Below are positions 37,398-54,879 of a stretch of DNA of 64,000 nt, in pieces (the first letter of the stretch is position 1; every line of letters begins with the position of its first letter). The notes under the pieces were generated by a model. The model was not told where the DNA came from and did not search any database. It saw only the letters and a program-made list of their open reading frames with translations. Made by a program: the position numbers and the translations under genes. The stretch is taken from positions 31,973,063 through 32,037,062 of the forward strand of contig OZ017795.1 of assembly GCA_963969395.1 (NCBI GenBank), given 5' to 3'. The DNA comes from Pseudoscleropodium purum (Eukaryota > Streptophyta > Bryopsida > Hypnales > Brachytheciaceae).

Positions 37398-38756
37398 AAG
37401 GTGGCCTCTGATATTGGTGCGCAGGAGATGCTCACATTCTACAGCCTTATTCCTGTGGGGCATTTGCGCATATTCTCTCTTGAATTATATTTCTTACAAG
37501 TCGAATGCCGAAATTTCTCAAACTACAATATCCAGGAGCCCTTAGAGAGTGACCCTGATTCATCTGTGGCAAAGGGCAAGTACTACTTGGACAAACTGAA
37601 CCTATTGTGCCATTTTAGGGTTTAGGGCTTAGGATTCTGATTAAGGCTCAACGAGTATCTGGCTTCCACGATACCTGGTCGCAGCGTAGGTGAATTTAGC
37701 TTGTTAGTGTAACATGTACACTGGGCAAATCTAATTTTCTGAGTTGAGTATGGAACCTGACCATTTCAACCATTGAATTTTTAGCAATCACCATGTGGAT
37801 TGAGCTATCTTAATTTTTCCTAGGTAGGCGGTGCAGAATGTTGTTCTTCATACGTCCTTTCCATTTGCTTCGTGGAGATCGAAGGGTATGCGATGTTCAT
37901 TTTTGAGATTCAATGTTGTTTGATTGTTTGGTGCAATTTTGTGCAGCTTGTGAAGTTGGTGGCGGGGACGAATGAAACTATAGAGTGATAGATGGAGAAT
38001 GGCTTGTTGAATCACCTTGGGCCACTGAAATTTATCAGTTGAATCTCTATTACAGGCCAGTGAATTTTCTAAGATGTTTTTGTTGATTTTTGAAATGGTA
38101 CTGTGCTGTACACTATAATCGAGTCATTTCTCGACTCTGCTGCGTATGTTTGCTAAATATTCATTCAAAGCAAGCATAATACTAAATCCTTTTTCTTCTG
38201 TTCTTTGCTCTTGTTTTGCAAGATTTAACCCTTAAGTGCTTGAACTACAGATACTAAAATCATTAAGAAATATCATTATGAATATTTGTAACTCCAAATA
38301 TCTATATCAATGGTTCATGTAGAACATTCTTTCTTCTTCCCATTTATATGTTCCATGATTTTCTTTGAAGTTAGTTGACTATGAATTGGATTAGTTCCAC
38401 TTTTAAAAATATTCATCAACCATCCATCCAATGAGCATTTATGGGTTAACACATTTTGAATTAAGTAATAAATTAAAGTTATGAGTGTTAAGTCGTAAAA
38501 AACATGGTATTACATTCTTCATTTTATTTAGTGTTGCTTCTAAATGACAATTATTTTATGCTATACCTTTTCATTGAAGGAATGTTTGTTTTATTTTTTA
38601 CTTTATAATAGCTTTATAGCTTATTTATTGCTTGAGCTATCTTTGTTAGTAAAAAATTATAACTTTAAGAGAAATAGGTATGTATAATAATTTCACTAAT
38701 AAAGTATTGAATCATCTATTGTAACATCTAAAAACCAGCTTCAATGAGCACTTGTT
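37398..38756. other. CcmH 3' flank and spacer of the inverted repeat
   Basis: Bases up to about 37657 still belong to the CcmH arm of an inverted repeat (see 38757-40014). The rest, about 1.1 kb, is AT-rich, single-copy in this window as far as I can see, and would be the loop of any hairpin. No gene is recognised. Confidence 0.5.
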
Positions 38757-40014
38757 GAGCCTAAATCAAAATCCTAAACCCTAAAATGGCACAATAGGGA
38801 TTTCAGCATTCGACTTGTAAAAAGTATATTTCAAAAGAAATTATGTGCAAATGCCCTATAGGGATAAGGTTGTAAAATGTGAGCATCTCTTGCGCACCAA
38901 TATTAGAGGCCACCTACTAAAGCTTCTAAAGATGGGGCCAAGTCCAAGCTCTCCTCTAAGAAGATGCCATCTTTCCTTCACAGCCACCTAACCCATTCCA
39001 ATCAACCTACTTCAGTTCTAGTGCAAGGTAGAGGATACTAATTCTCTCAATTTAACATATATAGGCTCCTTTGTTTCCAAATTACATAGTTGTGGATAGA
39101 TCTTTCATGCCAAATCCCTATACATCTTTTTCCATCCGTGTTGCTTGCAGTAGGGAACCCCACTCGCACTGGGCATTCCCTAAAATTCCCAACCTCAAAG
39201 TTACTCCTCGCAGATGGGAGACATCAATTACACTTCACTTTATTACACACCTGTTTCACTGAACTGAGCTGTTAGGGTAAAAGGACGCCAATTTTTTCTA
39301 TTTTCAGAATACAGGTTACCAGTACCCTCTTCCCCAAACGCGAGCCAATTTATAGGATTGGGACCCCCTCTCCCCAAAATTTTACGGATACAGCACTCCA
39401 ATGGGGAGGGTCTCTTCCCTATCTGGATGATAGGGATACAGCAGCCCCCGAGTGGGGATACTCTAAGAGCATCCCCACAAGTGTGTCCCTATCCCCATCC
39501 CCATTGGGATGAAGAGGGAGCAAAGTTGGGGATAGGGAATGGCAAGCTCCACCAAAGTGTCCGTATCCCCATCAGATCTCAGTAATTAGTAAAGTGCTCT
39601 AACCACACAAGTAGGGCGCAGTGGTGGTGGTGTTCTTCCCTATCCGGATGTAATTCATCCGGACAGGGATACGGGAGCCCACTGGTGGGGATGCTCTAAC
39701 CACAGAATCGCCGTTTGAGCATCAAAAATCCGGAGAGTAGAGAATCGATTCGCCATACTCCGTGGTGAGCTTTTCGTAAATCTCCTTGTCGCTGCGGCCA
39801 GCTCGTATATATCGTCTCGAGTGACCTGCACACCACCAGTAGCAACAATTGAGCGACTGAAGCGCAAGAGAGAGAGAGGAGTGGATAAGAAGAAAGTTAG
39901 AAACGGGATGAAGGTCGACCTTGCGAAGGCGTACGGCAATATCGGCGGCCGATTCCTCGATGGACTGGTGACCGCACTCGAGGTAACGCACGTTGTGAGA
40001 GATGTGGCGGGCGC
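38757..40014 (-). pseudogene. Inverted CcmH pseudogene
   Basis: Reverse-strand copy of the CcmH locus. Bases 39700-40014 correspond to exons 1-2 (inverse of about 36637-36957) and 38757-39117 to the end of intron 2, exon 3 and the 3' flank (inverse of about 37077-37657). It is broken in several ways: the first ~16 codons with the start are missing; the first cysteine of the CLEC motif has become tyrosine (RYLEC); the exon-2 frame ends at SPDF followed by a stop; most of exon 3 is deleted; and about 580 bp including a MITE has replaced part of intron 2. It abuts leader copy B directly at 40014/40015. Confidence 0.88.
39467..39696. mobile_element. PIF/Harbinger-like MITE in the CcmH pseudogene
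   Basis: The terminal inverted repeats 'gagcatccccacaagtg' and 'cactggtggggatgctc' match with one mismatch. The element is flanked by 'taa' on both sides, the 3-bp target of PIF/Harbinger elements, whose MITEs begin GAGCATC. About 230 bp, with no transposase. Just left of it, 'gagtggggatactctaa' looks like the right end of a related second element, whose left end may be near 39150-39170 ('ccccactcg'), suggesting adjacent or nested insertions. Confidence 0.7.
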
Positions 40015-40720
40015 GGTTCCTCACTTGACTTTGATTGGTGTGCGTATTGGTGTAATGCCGTGAATTTCTTAGTTTGGTTCTTGAAATCCTTCGTTTTTCC
40101 GAAGTTCGAAAGAGGTGCGTCACGCTTTCGGGATCTTATGAAGCTTTTAGGATCCCATTGGCGACTCGTCTTCCAACTCTAATTATGTGGTATTGAGGAT
40201 ACAGAGACAGATAACGATTCGCCGGGAACTTATTGGACTTACTTATCCGTCTGGCACTGAAATTGACATTCCTCTTGAAAGTTAGAAGTATATGCAGGTG
40301 CTGTTTATCCGGGAAATCTCTTTTTTAACGCGTTCTACGTTGTCTCAGTATTCAATAAACATTTCCCAGTATCTCTGTCCCAGATGAATTAATCTCTGCA
40401 TCAGCCCATTGAGGAGTTCGAGAATTGGGTTCGAGAGGACGAAGGTGTTTTTTTGAGTGTGAATTTTTCGGTGTTTCGAGGTCGTGTGTTCTAGTTTGGA
40501 AGAGTTGTATGGTTTTTTACTATCGTTTTTAGGGTTATGGATTGACGAGAGGCGTTTATTGTTTTGTAGAATTGATTTTTGTTAATTTTCTGCAGAGTTC
40601 GAATTGTGGAAGTAGGCGTGTGCAATTGGCAGTGAGTAGTTCGGCGAGTTAGTCATGGCTGTGCTGACCAGAGGAAAGAGTATGCTTGATTCATTGATTA
40701 CGGGGGCACTACTTTGAAGA
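40015..40720 (+). promoter_or_regulatory. Duplicated leader, copy B (upstream of ObgC), with DUF639 start relic
   Basis: Matches 49156-49855. Unlike copy A it continues past the DUF639 start codon, so it carries ATG and about 17 DUF639 codons (MAVLTRGKSMLDSLITG at 40655), then shifts frame and stops at 40717. In its 5' part it is more like copy A ('gattggtgtgcgtattgg'), and in its 3' part more like the DUF639 leader ('gagttgtatggttttttac'). It ends 116 bp before the ObgC start codon. Confidence 0.82.
40655..40717 (+). CDS. Upstream ORF in the ObgC leader (DUF639 N-terminal relic)
   Basis: ATG followed by 19 more codons and TGA. The first 17 residues equal the N-terminus of the DUF639 protein (49796 onward); after the 17th codon the sequence differs and terminates. 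If ObgC is transcribed from the copied leader this ORF sits in its 5' UTR and could reduce translation of ObgC. There is no evidence of a functional peptide. Confidence 0.5.
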   Translation: MAVLTRGKSMLDSLITGALL

Positions 40721-40835
40721 GCTAACACAAGAATCTGTGATTGCAATGCAGGGTTTTAGCGAGGTTTAGCGGGGTTGCAACCACCATCCCCACACCTCGA
40801 GTAACCTCCCCAAGTTGGCCTTTACAGAAACAACA

Positions 40836-45244
<4,409 letters not shown>

Positions 45245-48200
45245 TGGCTAAATTTCCACCTATGGTTTCCTCGCCTTGATTCAAAACATTTCTTTGTCTC
45301 TTTACCTTGGAGCTGAAGGAGACAGTGACGTAGCAGTAGTTTAAAATTGATTTTTTTAGGAAAGTTGTACCATCATCAATACTCCATATATTTGAAGGTA
45401 AGTACATGTAATTGTGACCTAGCTGCAAAACTAACTCATTCAAGTGTACACTTTCTGAATTTAGGAGCTTTTAGTCACTATTTTGAAAATTCATAGATTA
45501 TTATTTTTATGCTTAAAATCGTGAATCTTCTTTCAATTGCCAACAAGACAAAAAAAAATTAAGATAGTTTAATGCTTAGATGCTTATTTGCATGTGTAAG
45601 GTGTGGTTTCCTTATGCCAAGTGCATAGACCTTCAACTACATGTAGTTCTTATGAAATGTAGTTTTGGACACCTTTAGTTTCTTTCTAGCATTTATAAAA
45701 TGTTTGCTTTTAGGTGTAGTCTCCTTTTAGTAATTACTCCGAGTACAAAATTATCTCTTGGTCATTTATTAGTTAAATTATTAAATTTAATTAGGCTTTT
45801 GCATGTTTGAAGGTAAAGGTAAAGTAACATTAAAATTCCATGCAATAAGCTAGGAATCAAATTCACTAGCATATTAGATATTCAATTTTATCCCCTTAAT
45901 CAATCTTTGTCATTCAACAATCAAAATTCCATTGATGTTTGGTGAAACTTTATTGATTCAATGTTTATTATTGATTCTTTTCCTTTGAGACATTGCCTCA
46001 TCAATTAGGAGGCTTCAAAAGCATCTAAAGGTGTATAATTTGTTATATTTTGTATATTTAGCTATCTTTTTGATGAAAATCAATTTGGACATAGAAGATG
46101 CTTCTATTGGATTCAATTTTTTTAGACCATAAATATGCAAGAGATTGTTTGATGATTAGCATTCAAAACAATTTTTAGGAAAAAATTTATCTTTTTATGA
46201 ATAATAAATTGGGTTGTTTTTTCAATGGTATATTTCAAATTTAAATGTAGCTTCTATCAAATTTTTAATGTAGCAAATTACATGCATTGTTTAATATGAA
46301 AGTCATTAGTATAGAATGGTTGTTTGAAGAAAATAATAATGTTTTTACTATTGATTTTTTTTTTTATTTCTTCCAAGATAGATTATAGAATATAATTTAA
46401 TCCCTAAAATTCTATGACTATGTTTTCACTGAAAATGCTCAAAAACTGCCATTTTTAATACAAGTAATAAATTTTTGAAAAAAAAAACTTTTTTTGACAC
46501 ATGTAACCATAGGATATTGTAGAATGATAATTTGAGAACAAGTGGTAGAAATTTCAGAAATTTCCACCATGTGGATTGTAAGATACAAGCATTCAAATTC
46601 ACTGGAATCATTTTTTTGGCCCTGTGAAAAATAGGGTAGTTGCACTTCACAAGCTCACAAAAAAATGTTCAAAATGGTGGTTCTTCTTTGCATTCTTTTT
46701 CCTAAACAAGTTGTCCACATACTCGAAAATTCTCAAATCATTTGGAAATGTACAACATATGGGAAAAAAATAGTAAATAGAAAGGAGCAGAGAATGATTC
46801 TAAATACTAAATTGTTAACAATTTATTATGGAATTGAAAAATGTCAATTCCAATGGTTATAATTTTGTAATAAACAATCTACACCTAATGTTTTTATTTT
46901 TTTACAAAAATATTAAAATTGAGTAAGATAAAGGACTTCAAAGTTTCTTTTAGAGTAGAAAATCCATAATTGCCCACAAACAAAAATTCTCATAACTTTT
47001 GACTCATCGATCAAAATGGAATTATTCAAAAGTTTTTCATGTATATATAACTCTAGAAAATCAATTTCAAATTTTTGTTTATGAAAAATGTAATTTATTC
47101 TAATATGTCTGAACAACCTAGTTACAAAAAGACAAATTACATTAAGCTATACTTTTGACTCTTATTTCCAAATGTCATAAAATTTAGTGCATATGAAAGA
47201 TATTCCTCATCCTCATGTTCTATTAAAATTAGGTTACAAATATGAAAATCTCTAGTCACACGCACATGCCCAAAAATTTTATGTAGCTAAAAAACATAGC
47301 TTGGTCCTTAAGGAGTTAAGGTGATCAAAAAATTGGACTCTTAAAAAATTAGATATTTTGATGAATATGCCAATTTAAATGCTTTTAAATCAAATTCATA
47401 AATTTTAATTGAATGCATTAGTGATTTATAGTTGTTAATCAAATGTATCATAATTTTTAATAAAAACTTCAAAAGAATTGACAAATTTGACTTTTATAAC
47501 ACATTTAGGTATTGTTGGATATCCTTTGAGCATGTAGGAATTATTGCAATTTATATGTCAAGGAAGTTAGATATGAATTTGTGGGACTATAAATTTGCTT
47601 TTAATGTCAAATTAAGTAGCAATTTTAAAATTTGATTTAGCACTTTTAAAAAAGAAGATCAAAACGAAATTTAGAATGTTGCAAACATTGAGATTCATTA
47701 ACATTGAAAGTATGATTGCATTTTGCCTCACATTTATGTAGATTTAGGCAATATCTCACATACCAAAATTCTTTTGTTTACACTTTTATAATTTTTTAAC
47801 TCATTCTTGTACTATAGATTTTAGAATTAAAATGTTCCAAATTTAGGTTCAATAGAGTCAATCCGCAAAACTCTTCTTTCATTAAGATGTAAAAGCTTCA
47901 TTCTATTCCTAACTTGCATTTAGAATTTCTCTAAGTGTCCTAAATGCCTCCCCCAAATCAATCAAATTGATGATTAGACATCTTAATTCAACTTGTACCA
48001 CACTTTGAATACTATAAGCTCCCTTGCACTAATATGGATAATATTGGATGAATGAGATCTATTTAGGACGAACCTCACAAAGAAAATAAAATGAAAGTTG
48101 AATGAAAATCATAGGGTATGTAGTATAAAAATAGTTCTTTGAGATATTATGAAAATAGAGTGGTCTACAATATATTGATTTCTTAGCTAAAATACTATTA

Positions 48201-48370
48201 TCTTTATTTCTGAATAATAACCGTATTTTCTTTGTATTTTATAAAAGAGACACAAGTATCATTTAGAAATAGAGGATGTATGTAATATTAATTAGTATAC
48301 CTTGAAAATTCTCTTAGTTCCAAAATTAGTGGAAATTAACATTATTGGTGAAGGATGAACTGTTAGCTCC
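45245..48370. other. ObgC 3' flank and AT-rich repeats
   Basis: No gene is seen. Bases 46380-47320 are a second copy of the 28100-29480 repeat. Frames of about 65-75 codons are AT-rich chance openings. Confidence 0.5.
46380..47320 (+). repeat. Dispersed AT-rich repeat, copy 2
   Basis: Aligns with 28640-29480 in the same orientation. Shared blocks include 'gttgcacttcacaagctcac', 'aaatttccacc', 'ggaattgaaaaatg' and 'aaaggacttcaaagtt'. There is no coding capacity. The ends could not be fixed by eye. Confidence 0.6.
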
Positions 48371-48371
48371 A

Positions 48372-49795
48372 CGTGCATCTTCCACAACGATCACACTTTT
48401 GACACCTGTACGGCCAGGATTCATCCTCCAACCAGATGGCGTCACAGGCTCTCACCTCACATATCGACGAATGAAATCCAATCCCGATGGATTCATCCAT
48501 TTTCAAGTCGTCCTTGCCAGTGTTTGGTTTCGCCGGCGCTTCTAGGAACCGGTCTCGTCGTCGCGGAGGTGACACAGCGGTGGCGACGAACTCAACTGGT
48601 GTGGTGAATTTGTAAGGGAGTTCTTCGCTACAGTGCGAGAAGTGATTAGGACGTTAACAGGAATCTCTTGTTCTCTGAGAATGGCGGAATTGCGGTCGTT
48701 CGGGTGGTGAAGGCAAATCGTGTGATGGAAGTCGATGGACTCGACCCGTGTGAGCGAAGGTCTCCTTGCGCGCAGCTTGACATCCTTGTAGAATTTCGAG
48801 GTATTTCCAACCGTCCTGATTGCGTGAAGCGGTGCAGTTTTATTCCATTTACTAAATTAGGGTTTCGTGTAATTGGAGTAGGGAGTGCGAGTGATATCGG
48901 AGTTCAGTTGGCCTTTAGAAGCTCTTCACGTGACGATCGATTCTTATTTCTAGACTACTCGTACGCAGAGATCGGATTCAATCTTTTTTGTGTCGAAATT
49001 CAAACTCCACATCATATTTCAAGAGGATACAACCAATTACATGACGACACGTGTCACTCTTTTTGGCCGAATCTGACCCGCGTGTAGGGTTAACTGGCGT
49101 GACTTGTCGTTAATTTTCGTTGCACCTTGCGGAGACGTTGATCGGGGGAATGGCGGTTCCTCACTTGACTTTGGTTCTTCGGGTGAGCGCGTTGGTGTAA
49201 TGCCGTGAATTTCTTAGTTTGGTTCTTGAAATCCTTCGTTTTTTCGAAGTTTGAAAGAGGTGCGTCACGCTTTCGGGATCTTATGAAACTTTTAGGATCC
49301 CATCGGCGAATCGTCTTTCACCCCTATTAATGTGGTATTGAGGATATCGAGACAGATAACGATTCGCCGGGAACTTATTGGACTTATCCGTCTGGCATTT
49401 GGATTGATATTCTTTTTGAAAGTTAGAAGTATATGCAGGTGCTGTTTATCCGGGAAATCTCTCTTTTAACGCGTTCTACGTTGTCCCAGAATTCAATAAA
49501 CTTTTCCCAGTATCTCTGTCCCAGATGAATTAATCTCTGCATCAGCCCATTGAGGAGTTCGAGAATTGGGTTCGTGAGGACGAAGGTGTTTTATTGAGTG
49601 TGAATTTTTCGGTGTTTCGAGGTCGTGTGTTCTAGTTTGTAAGAGTTGTATGGTTTTTTACTATCGTTTTTAGGGTTATGGATTGACGAGAGGCGTTTAT
49701 TGTTTTGTAGGATTGATTTTTGTTAATTTTCTGCAGAGTTCGAATTGTGGAAGTAGGCGTGCGCAATTGGCAGCGAGTAGTTCGGGGAGGTAGTC
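48372..49795 (+). promoter_or_regulatory. Promoter and leader of the DUF639 gene (parental module)
   Basis: About 1.4 kb of intermediate GC running unbroken into the DUF639 start codon. It is present in part or whole at 35170-36580 and 40015-40720. The 3' part carries a likely leader-intron acceptor ('ttttctgcag' at about 49727-49736) followed by a ~60-nt leader exon. A 139-codon frame at 48668-49087 is not conserved in copy A and is probably not coding. Because copy B contains DUF639 codons, this locus is the probable source of the module. Confidence 0.75.
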
Positions 49796-52700
49796 ATGGC
49801 TGTGCTGACCAGAGGAAAGAGTATGCTTGATTCACTGATTACCGGGGACACCACTTTGAAGGACATATTTGGCGGCAGATTTGGCGCTATTGAGAAGGAT
49901 CAGGGGCTTGAGCGAACACCGTCGGGCACTCGAAAATGGATTAAAGAGCTGTCTGCACTTGCCAACGTTGTGGTTGGACATTGTGCAAGGTAGGAGATTC
50001 TGAATCTGTTTTACATTTTGCTCATGAAACTCATTAGTTTTTTTGAGATCTGTTTTTTGTCTACACTGTAGCAATGTTTTTAATCCCTTCATTTGTAGCT
50101 TAGTTCTACTACGATGGAACTAGGATAACCTGGTGTTATCATTCTTAGTGCTATCCAAGTTAAGAGTTGTCGGAATATAAATCTTTTTGTGGCTCAATAA
50201 TTTGTGTTCGTTCTCTGGCTTTTCAGGATATTAGGTTTTTCTCCAGAGGAATTACAGAGGCATTTTGAAGAGGAGGCTCCCTTGTCAGCGAAGCAACCTT
50301 CCAAATATGCTCTCCACCTTCTTGAGTATAGCTGTTTCAGAGCCCTTTCTGTGCAAGCTCAAGTGACGGACCACTTGAGTGACAAGGAATTTCGTCGGTT
50401 ATCTTTTGATATGATGCTTGCTTGGGAGGCTCCCGGAGCAAGCGACAGGCGTGTTTTGAAGGTACTGATATATGTCATTTGAAGTATCTCAAGGCATATA
50501 TGTTTGGAATTTTATATTTTACAATTTATTTGAATTCGGATTTAGCCCTGCTGTCGAAGGAGCCCAACCTCTCGCCATTTGATTTCAGTAGTCCTCGTTA
50601 GTTCTGACAGAGTTGTTACAAAGAAGCCACTTGTTAATCTCGGACTTAGTATGTAAACTTAATGATAGCAAGGAGGTGTAACCATTTGTGGATTTCTCTG
50701 TTCACATATATGGCAGAATGAAACCTATCCCCATCCTCGTGTTTCGGTTGCATGACAGAATGAACCTGATGCATCGACTAACGCGTCTCGGATGGACGAT
50801 GAGGAAGATGCGGCATTATTCTATTCTGACTTGATGCCTCTGATGGTCCAAATGCTCTTTCCAGACCCGCATTAAGTCTGTTACTGCTAGCCTTTGAGGA
50901 GGAAAGATATTATAGTAAACTGCCGCCAACCCTTTGCAAGTTTGCAGTTTGTATACATACCGATTCTAAATATGTTATTCAACGATACGATGGTACGTGC
51001 AGGTTGACGTGGAGAGCACTATTGGACCTGATGCTTTTGCACGGTTAGCACCTGCTATTCCTTCTGTTGCAGATGCAATTACTGTGCACAGCCAATTCGA
51101 AGCTCTTACTGCAAGCACAGCAGGCCGTCTTCCTTTCCCCACCTACGATAAATTTATTGCTGAGCTGGATAAGTAATTCCCTTATATAACCCTCTTCATT
51201 CTTTTTCTCGTTTATGATTATACCTGTCAGTAATGAAAGCGATAGTTTAAACTTTAAATACTGCTCCTGCAGTTCCTGGTTTTTTTATAATCCTTGCAAA
51301 CGTATTCAAAAAAATTCTTGAAGTGGATATCTTCCAGGAATGATGAATTATTCTTATAGCATCAAAACTTCAGTTGTACCTAGCTTTGCATTATTTAATT
51401 GCTTATGTTTTTACGAATTGATGGACAAGGGGTTTGACTATTGATCCTGTCTTGAACCTTTTCGCACAGATCAATCAAGGCTATAAAAAATCAAGTAACA
51501 CCGGGTCTGTTAAAAGCATTGCAATTAGGAAAGAATGAAACACTTATTGATATAGACGGGACTGCTACAACTCAGCCTGTGCTGCAGCACGTTGGTGTTT
51601 CTACCTGGCCTGGTATGATTTAGATTCTGACAACTGCCCTTGCTAACGACGTTAGCTCTTTTCTCAAGAGAATGCGGAGATGTATTATTAAATTAATATC
51701 GCTTAGGAGCTTGATTTTTGTGCATTTCGATTCCTTATTTTGTGCAGGACGATTAACTCTGACGGATCATGCATTCTTCTTTGAAGCCACTGGGGTTGTG
51801 TCATATGACAAACCAAAGAAATTTGATCTTTCGGCAGATCTAAAACAAACGGTGAAGCCAGATTTAACTGGACCTTGGGGTGCCCGTCTTTTTGACAAAG
51901 CTGTTATGTATAAATCAACCGCCACGTAAGTTGTTTGATCTATATGTAGACTATTTGCACTACCATTGATCTTTTTTGTTTTTTCCTCCCTTGTACCTCA
52001 TTAGCGTCTGCGGAGTTTTTGTCTAACGTTGAACTGGATCCATGTAGAATTTTCGCTTGAGAACTTGTTCTGTTTACTCCTGACTTCTGAGAGGATGATA
52101 TTATGAAGAGCCTTTACTTCGCAGACTAAGACATCCTTCTTAGAGCCTGAATCTGCTTGTTGGATGATTGGTTGCAGAGTGGACCCGGTTGTGCTAGAGT
52201 TTCCAGAGCTGACAGGGTGTACACGCCGTGATTATTGGTTGGCAATTATTCGGGAAGTAATGTCAGCCCACCATTTCATTTTAACTTATCAACTAGAAGG
52301 TGTAGGCAAAGCTGAAGCTTTAGCGAAGGCCGTTTTGGGAATCGCTAGATTAAGAGCTACGAAAGAAACTTTTCACGTCTTGCCACCGAAACCCGAGAGC
52401 TTACTTACGTATTCACTGGGAGCGGAGATGCCCGGTGGAGATTTGATTTTGGCAGAACTGGCTAACTCACTGCGTAGCAAAGGTCGTGGCGAAAGGCAAG
52501 CGAATGAAGAAAGTGCTCATGAGAAACACCAGGCTAACAGGATCTATGGTATCTCAGCCGCATCTGTTGTGGCCAGCTTTCGTCCTTCAACTCCTAAGGG
52601 AGCGGAAAAGATAAAGGAAACACCTCTGCCTATTGGAGAGATTCTCATTGGTGAAACCACGCCCTTGGAGAAAGCAATTTTACAGTCCCGAGATAATACC

Positions 52701-54004
52701 AAGAAAGTCCTCCTGGCACAGGCTACCATAGAGGGTGTAAAGGTTGAAGGTATCGGCACAAATGCTGCCGTTATGAAGGTATAATTTCCATCTGAACATG
52801 GATGTAAGCTTTGTGTTTATTTTGATTAAGATCTCAATTATCACGTGGCAGTCTGACGAGCTTGGTTGTTTGGTTGTAGGAGCTGCTGCTTCCTGTTGCG
52901 GCAGTCAGTACCTGGCTTCAAGCTCTTTACCTCTGGGAGGAGCCTGTAAAGTCACTTACATTCTGTGTCTTCGGCTGCTACATCATTTTCAAGTGAGTAC
53001 GAAGCGCATGCTCAATACACAATAGTGACTATGTATGGAGTTTTTGTTGAGTCTCATTGAGGCTACTGTTTCAGATGATTAGATTGAGTACGAATTTTGA
53101 CTAGTGTGACCCAGAATAATCGACTTATTTGTATCCATAAATTTTACTACAGAGGTTGGCTTCCCTTCATGCTGCCACTATTGCTGGTGATGATGGCTGC
53201 CTACATGGCTTCTGTGCGAAATATGCGTAATGGATCGGCAATCAAAGAAATTGTGGTTTCCACACCGCCTGATCAGAACACTGTTGAGCAGCTGCTAGCC
53301 CTTCAACAAGCATTGCTGCAATTGGAGGGACAGATTCAGGCTGGAAACATATTTCTGCTCAAGACACGTGCTTTGTTTTTATCAGCTCTTCCTGAGGTCT
53401 CTACTCTATACACCTCCATTGTGGAATTGATTTTTGGTACATTGGGCCTCGCCCATGGACTTTGTTACTACCTCTGCCTGTTTGACTTGGATAATTGCAG
53501 GACATTGAATCATCAATACTATTAAGAGCGGGGTTTGTTTTTTTTGTTTCGTTTCGTTTTGTTTGCCGTGTCATGATGTGACAAGCAGCGAGGCGCATGG
53601 GGCATGTGAGCACGTGAGGTACCGTTGGAAAGCACTTGGCACGGAGGAGTTATTTGAAAGTTGCTTTGCATGGGCGGCCGCCATAGTTGTGCGCAGGCTA
53701 TTCAAGTATTTGTTAATATTTTGAACAACTTATCTTAATGCTGACATTAATTCTGTCCGGTTCATTGTTCACGCAGGCCACGAATCAGATCATATACCTT
53801 CTTCTCGTAGCAGCAGCAATCTTAATTATTTTGCCAACGCGATGGTTGATACTCATCACCTTCCTGAACGTGTTTACAAGTGAAATGCCCGCCAGGTCAG
53901 AATCTACTCGCAGAATTATTCGACGAATCAGTGAATGGTGGTACGGTATACCCGTTGTTCCAGTCCGGTTTCTCAAGTTGGAATCGGATAGTGGGAACAA
54001 ATAA
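49796..54004 (+). CDS. DUF639 family protein, predicted membrane protein
   Basis: Ten exons, 49796-49989, 50227-50461, 50759-50845, 51003-51172, 51470-51612, 51748-51925, 52178-52778, 52880-52992, 53153-53396 and 53777-54004, join in phase to 730 residues. It matches the plant DUF639 family (Arabidopsis At1g48840/At3g18350 type) along its length: KWIKELSALANVVV, LLEYSCFRAL, TTQPVLQHVGVSTWPGRLTL, LKQTVKPDLTGPWGARLFDK, EFPELTGCTRRDYWLAII, PGGDLILAEL and GIGTNAAVMKEL. The middle part recalls a GRAM/PH-like fold. Three hydrophobic segments near residues 555-577, 580-600 and 660-690 predict a membrane-anchored C-terminus, with basic Arg residues and SEWWYGIP near the end. Its biochemical role is unknown. 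The exon-3 donor (ATG|GTCC) is weak but keeps the frame and the family alignment. Its leader is the module copied upstream of CcmH and ObgC. Confidence 0.92.
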
Positions 54005-54879
54005 GGGCGTCACTGGCAGTTTCTTTCTCTTGTTGAGCATGTGCATATATTCTTGTAAATCTCGTGGAGAGAGAGGGAGTTAAATCATTGTAGGATATGG
54101 ACAAGTGTACATTTCATGTTAGTAATAGCAGGTGAGATTTAGATTTACACCACCTCAGTTTGAAAAGAAGCTCCTCTTTATGATTACCTCTGAAGCGCAT
54201 TACCTCTGGATTCATTTTCGAAGTGCTGGAAGAGGTAGAGGACGTTGAGCATAGTGAGCAGTGATGAATATCAGCTTAGTTTTGTAATGTATATGGGTGC
54301 AAAATGACATTATGCATAACTAGTGTATAAATTTTTTTCCTCCAATCGCTATTTTGTGTCTCAATTGAAACTTAACTTTTTCTAAGTGAATAGTTAAGAG
54401 TCCGTCCTTCACCCCATTCACTTGAAAGGTGAATTTTGCAACTTTAAAGTCACAAAGGAAAAAAATTCTCAAAGTTTCAAGGTAAGTATATCTAATATCA
54501 ATGGGGTCTATTACTTTGAAATTTTTACCACAATACGAGGTAAGTATATCATATTGCAATTTCTACTTTATTGCATTCCAATGCATATTTCATTGTCATT
54601 TGAGAACCAAAATCTATAGTTGTCATTATTCTTTTATTCATGTGGTACAAATTCTTTTAAGATAAGAGTGATTATTTTAGATTTTGGTTTGTCAAATAAA
54701 GAGATGTACATGGTAGTGCAATTAGATAGGGGTTGCAATTATTGTATTTATGAATGTTGGGTAGGTATCTACTAAGAATGACCTTGAAATGAACATTTCA
54801 AAAATAATTGTTATTGTGACTGTACATTTTGAGATATCCATAGAACATTGATATTTACTTTACTTTGATGAGTTAGTTA

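Noticed and set aside
48668..49087. 139-codon plus-strand frame in the DUF639 leader
   Set aside because: The duplicated leader at 35.2-36.6 kb breaks this frame by indels and stops, and no domain is recognised; it is best read as leader or promoter DNA.
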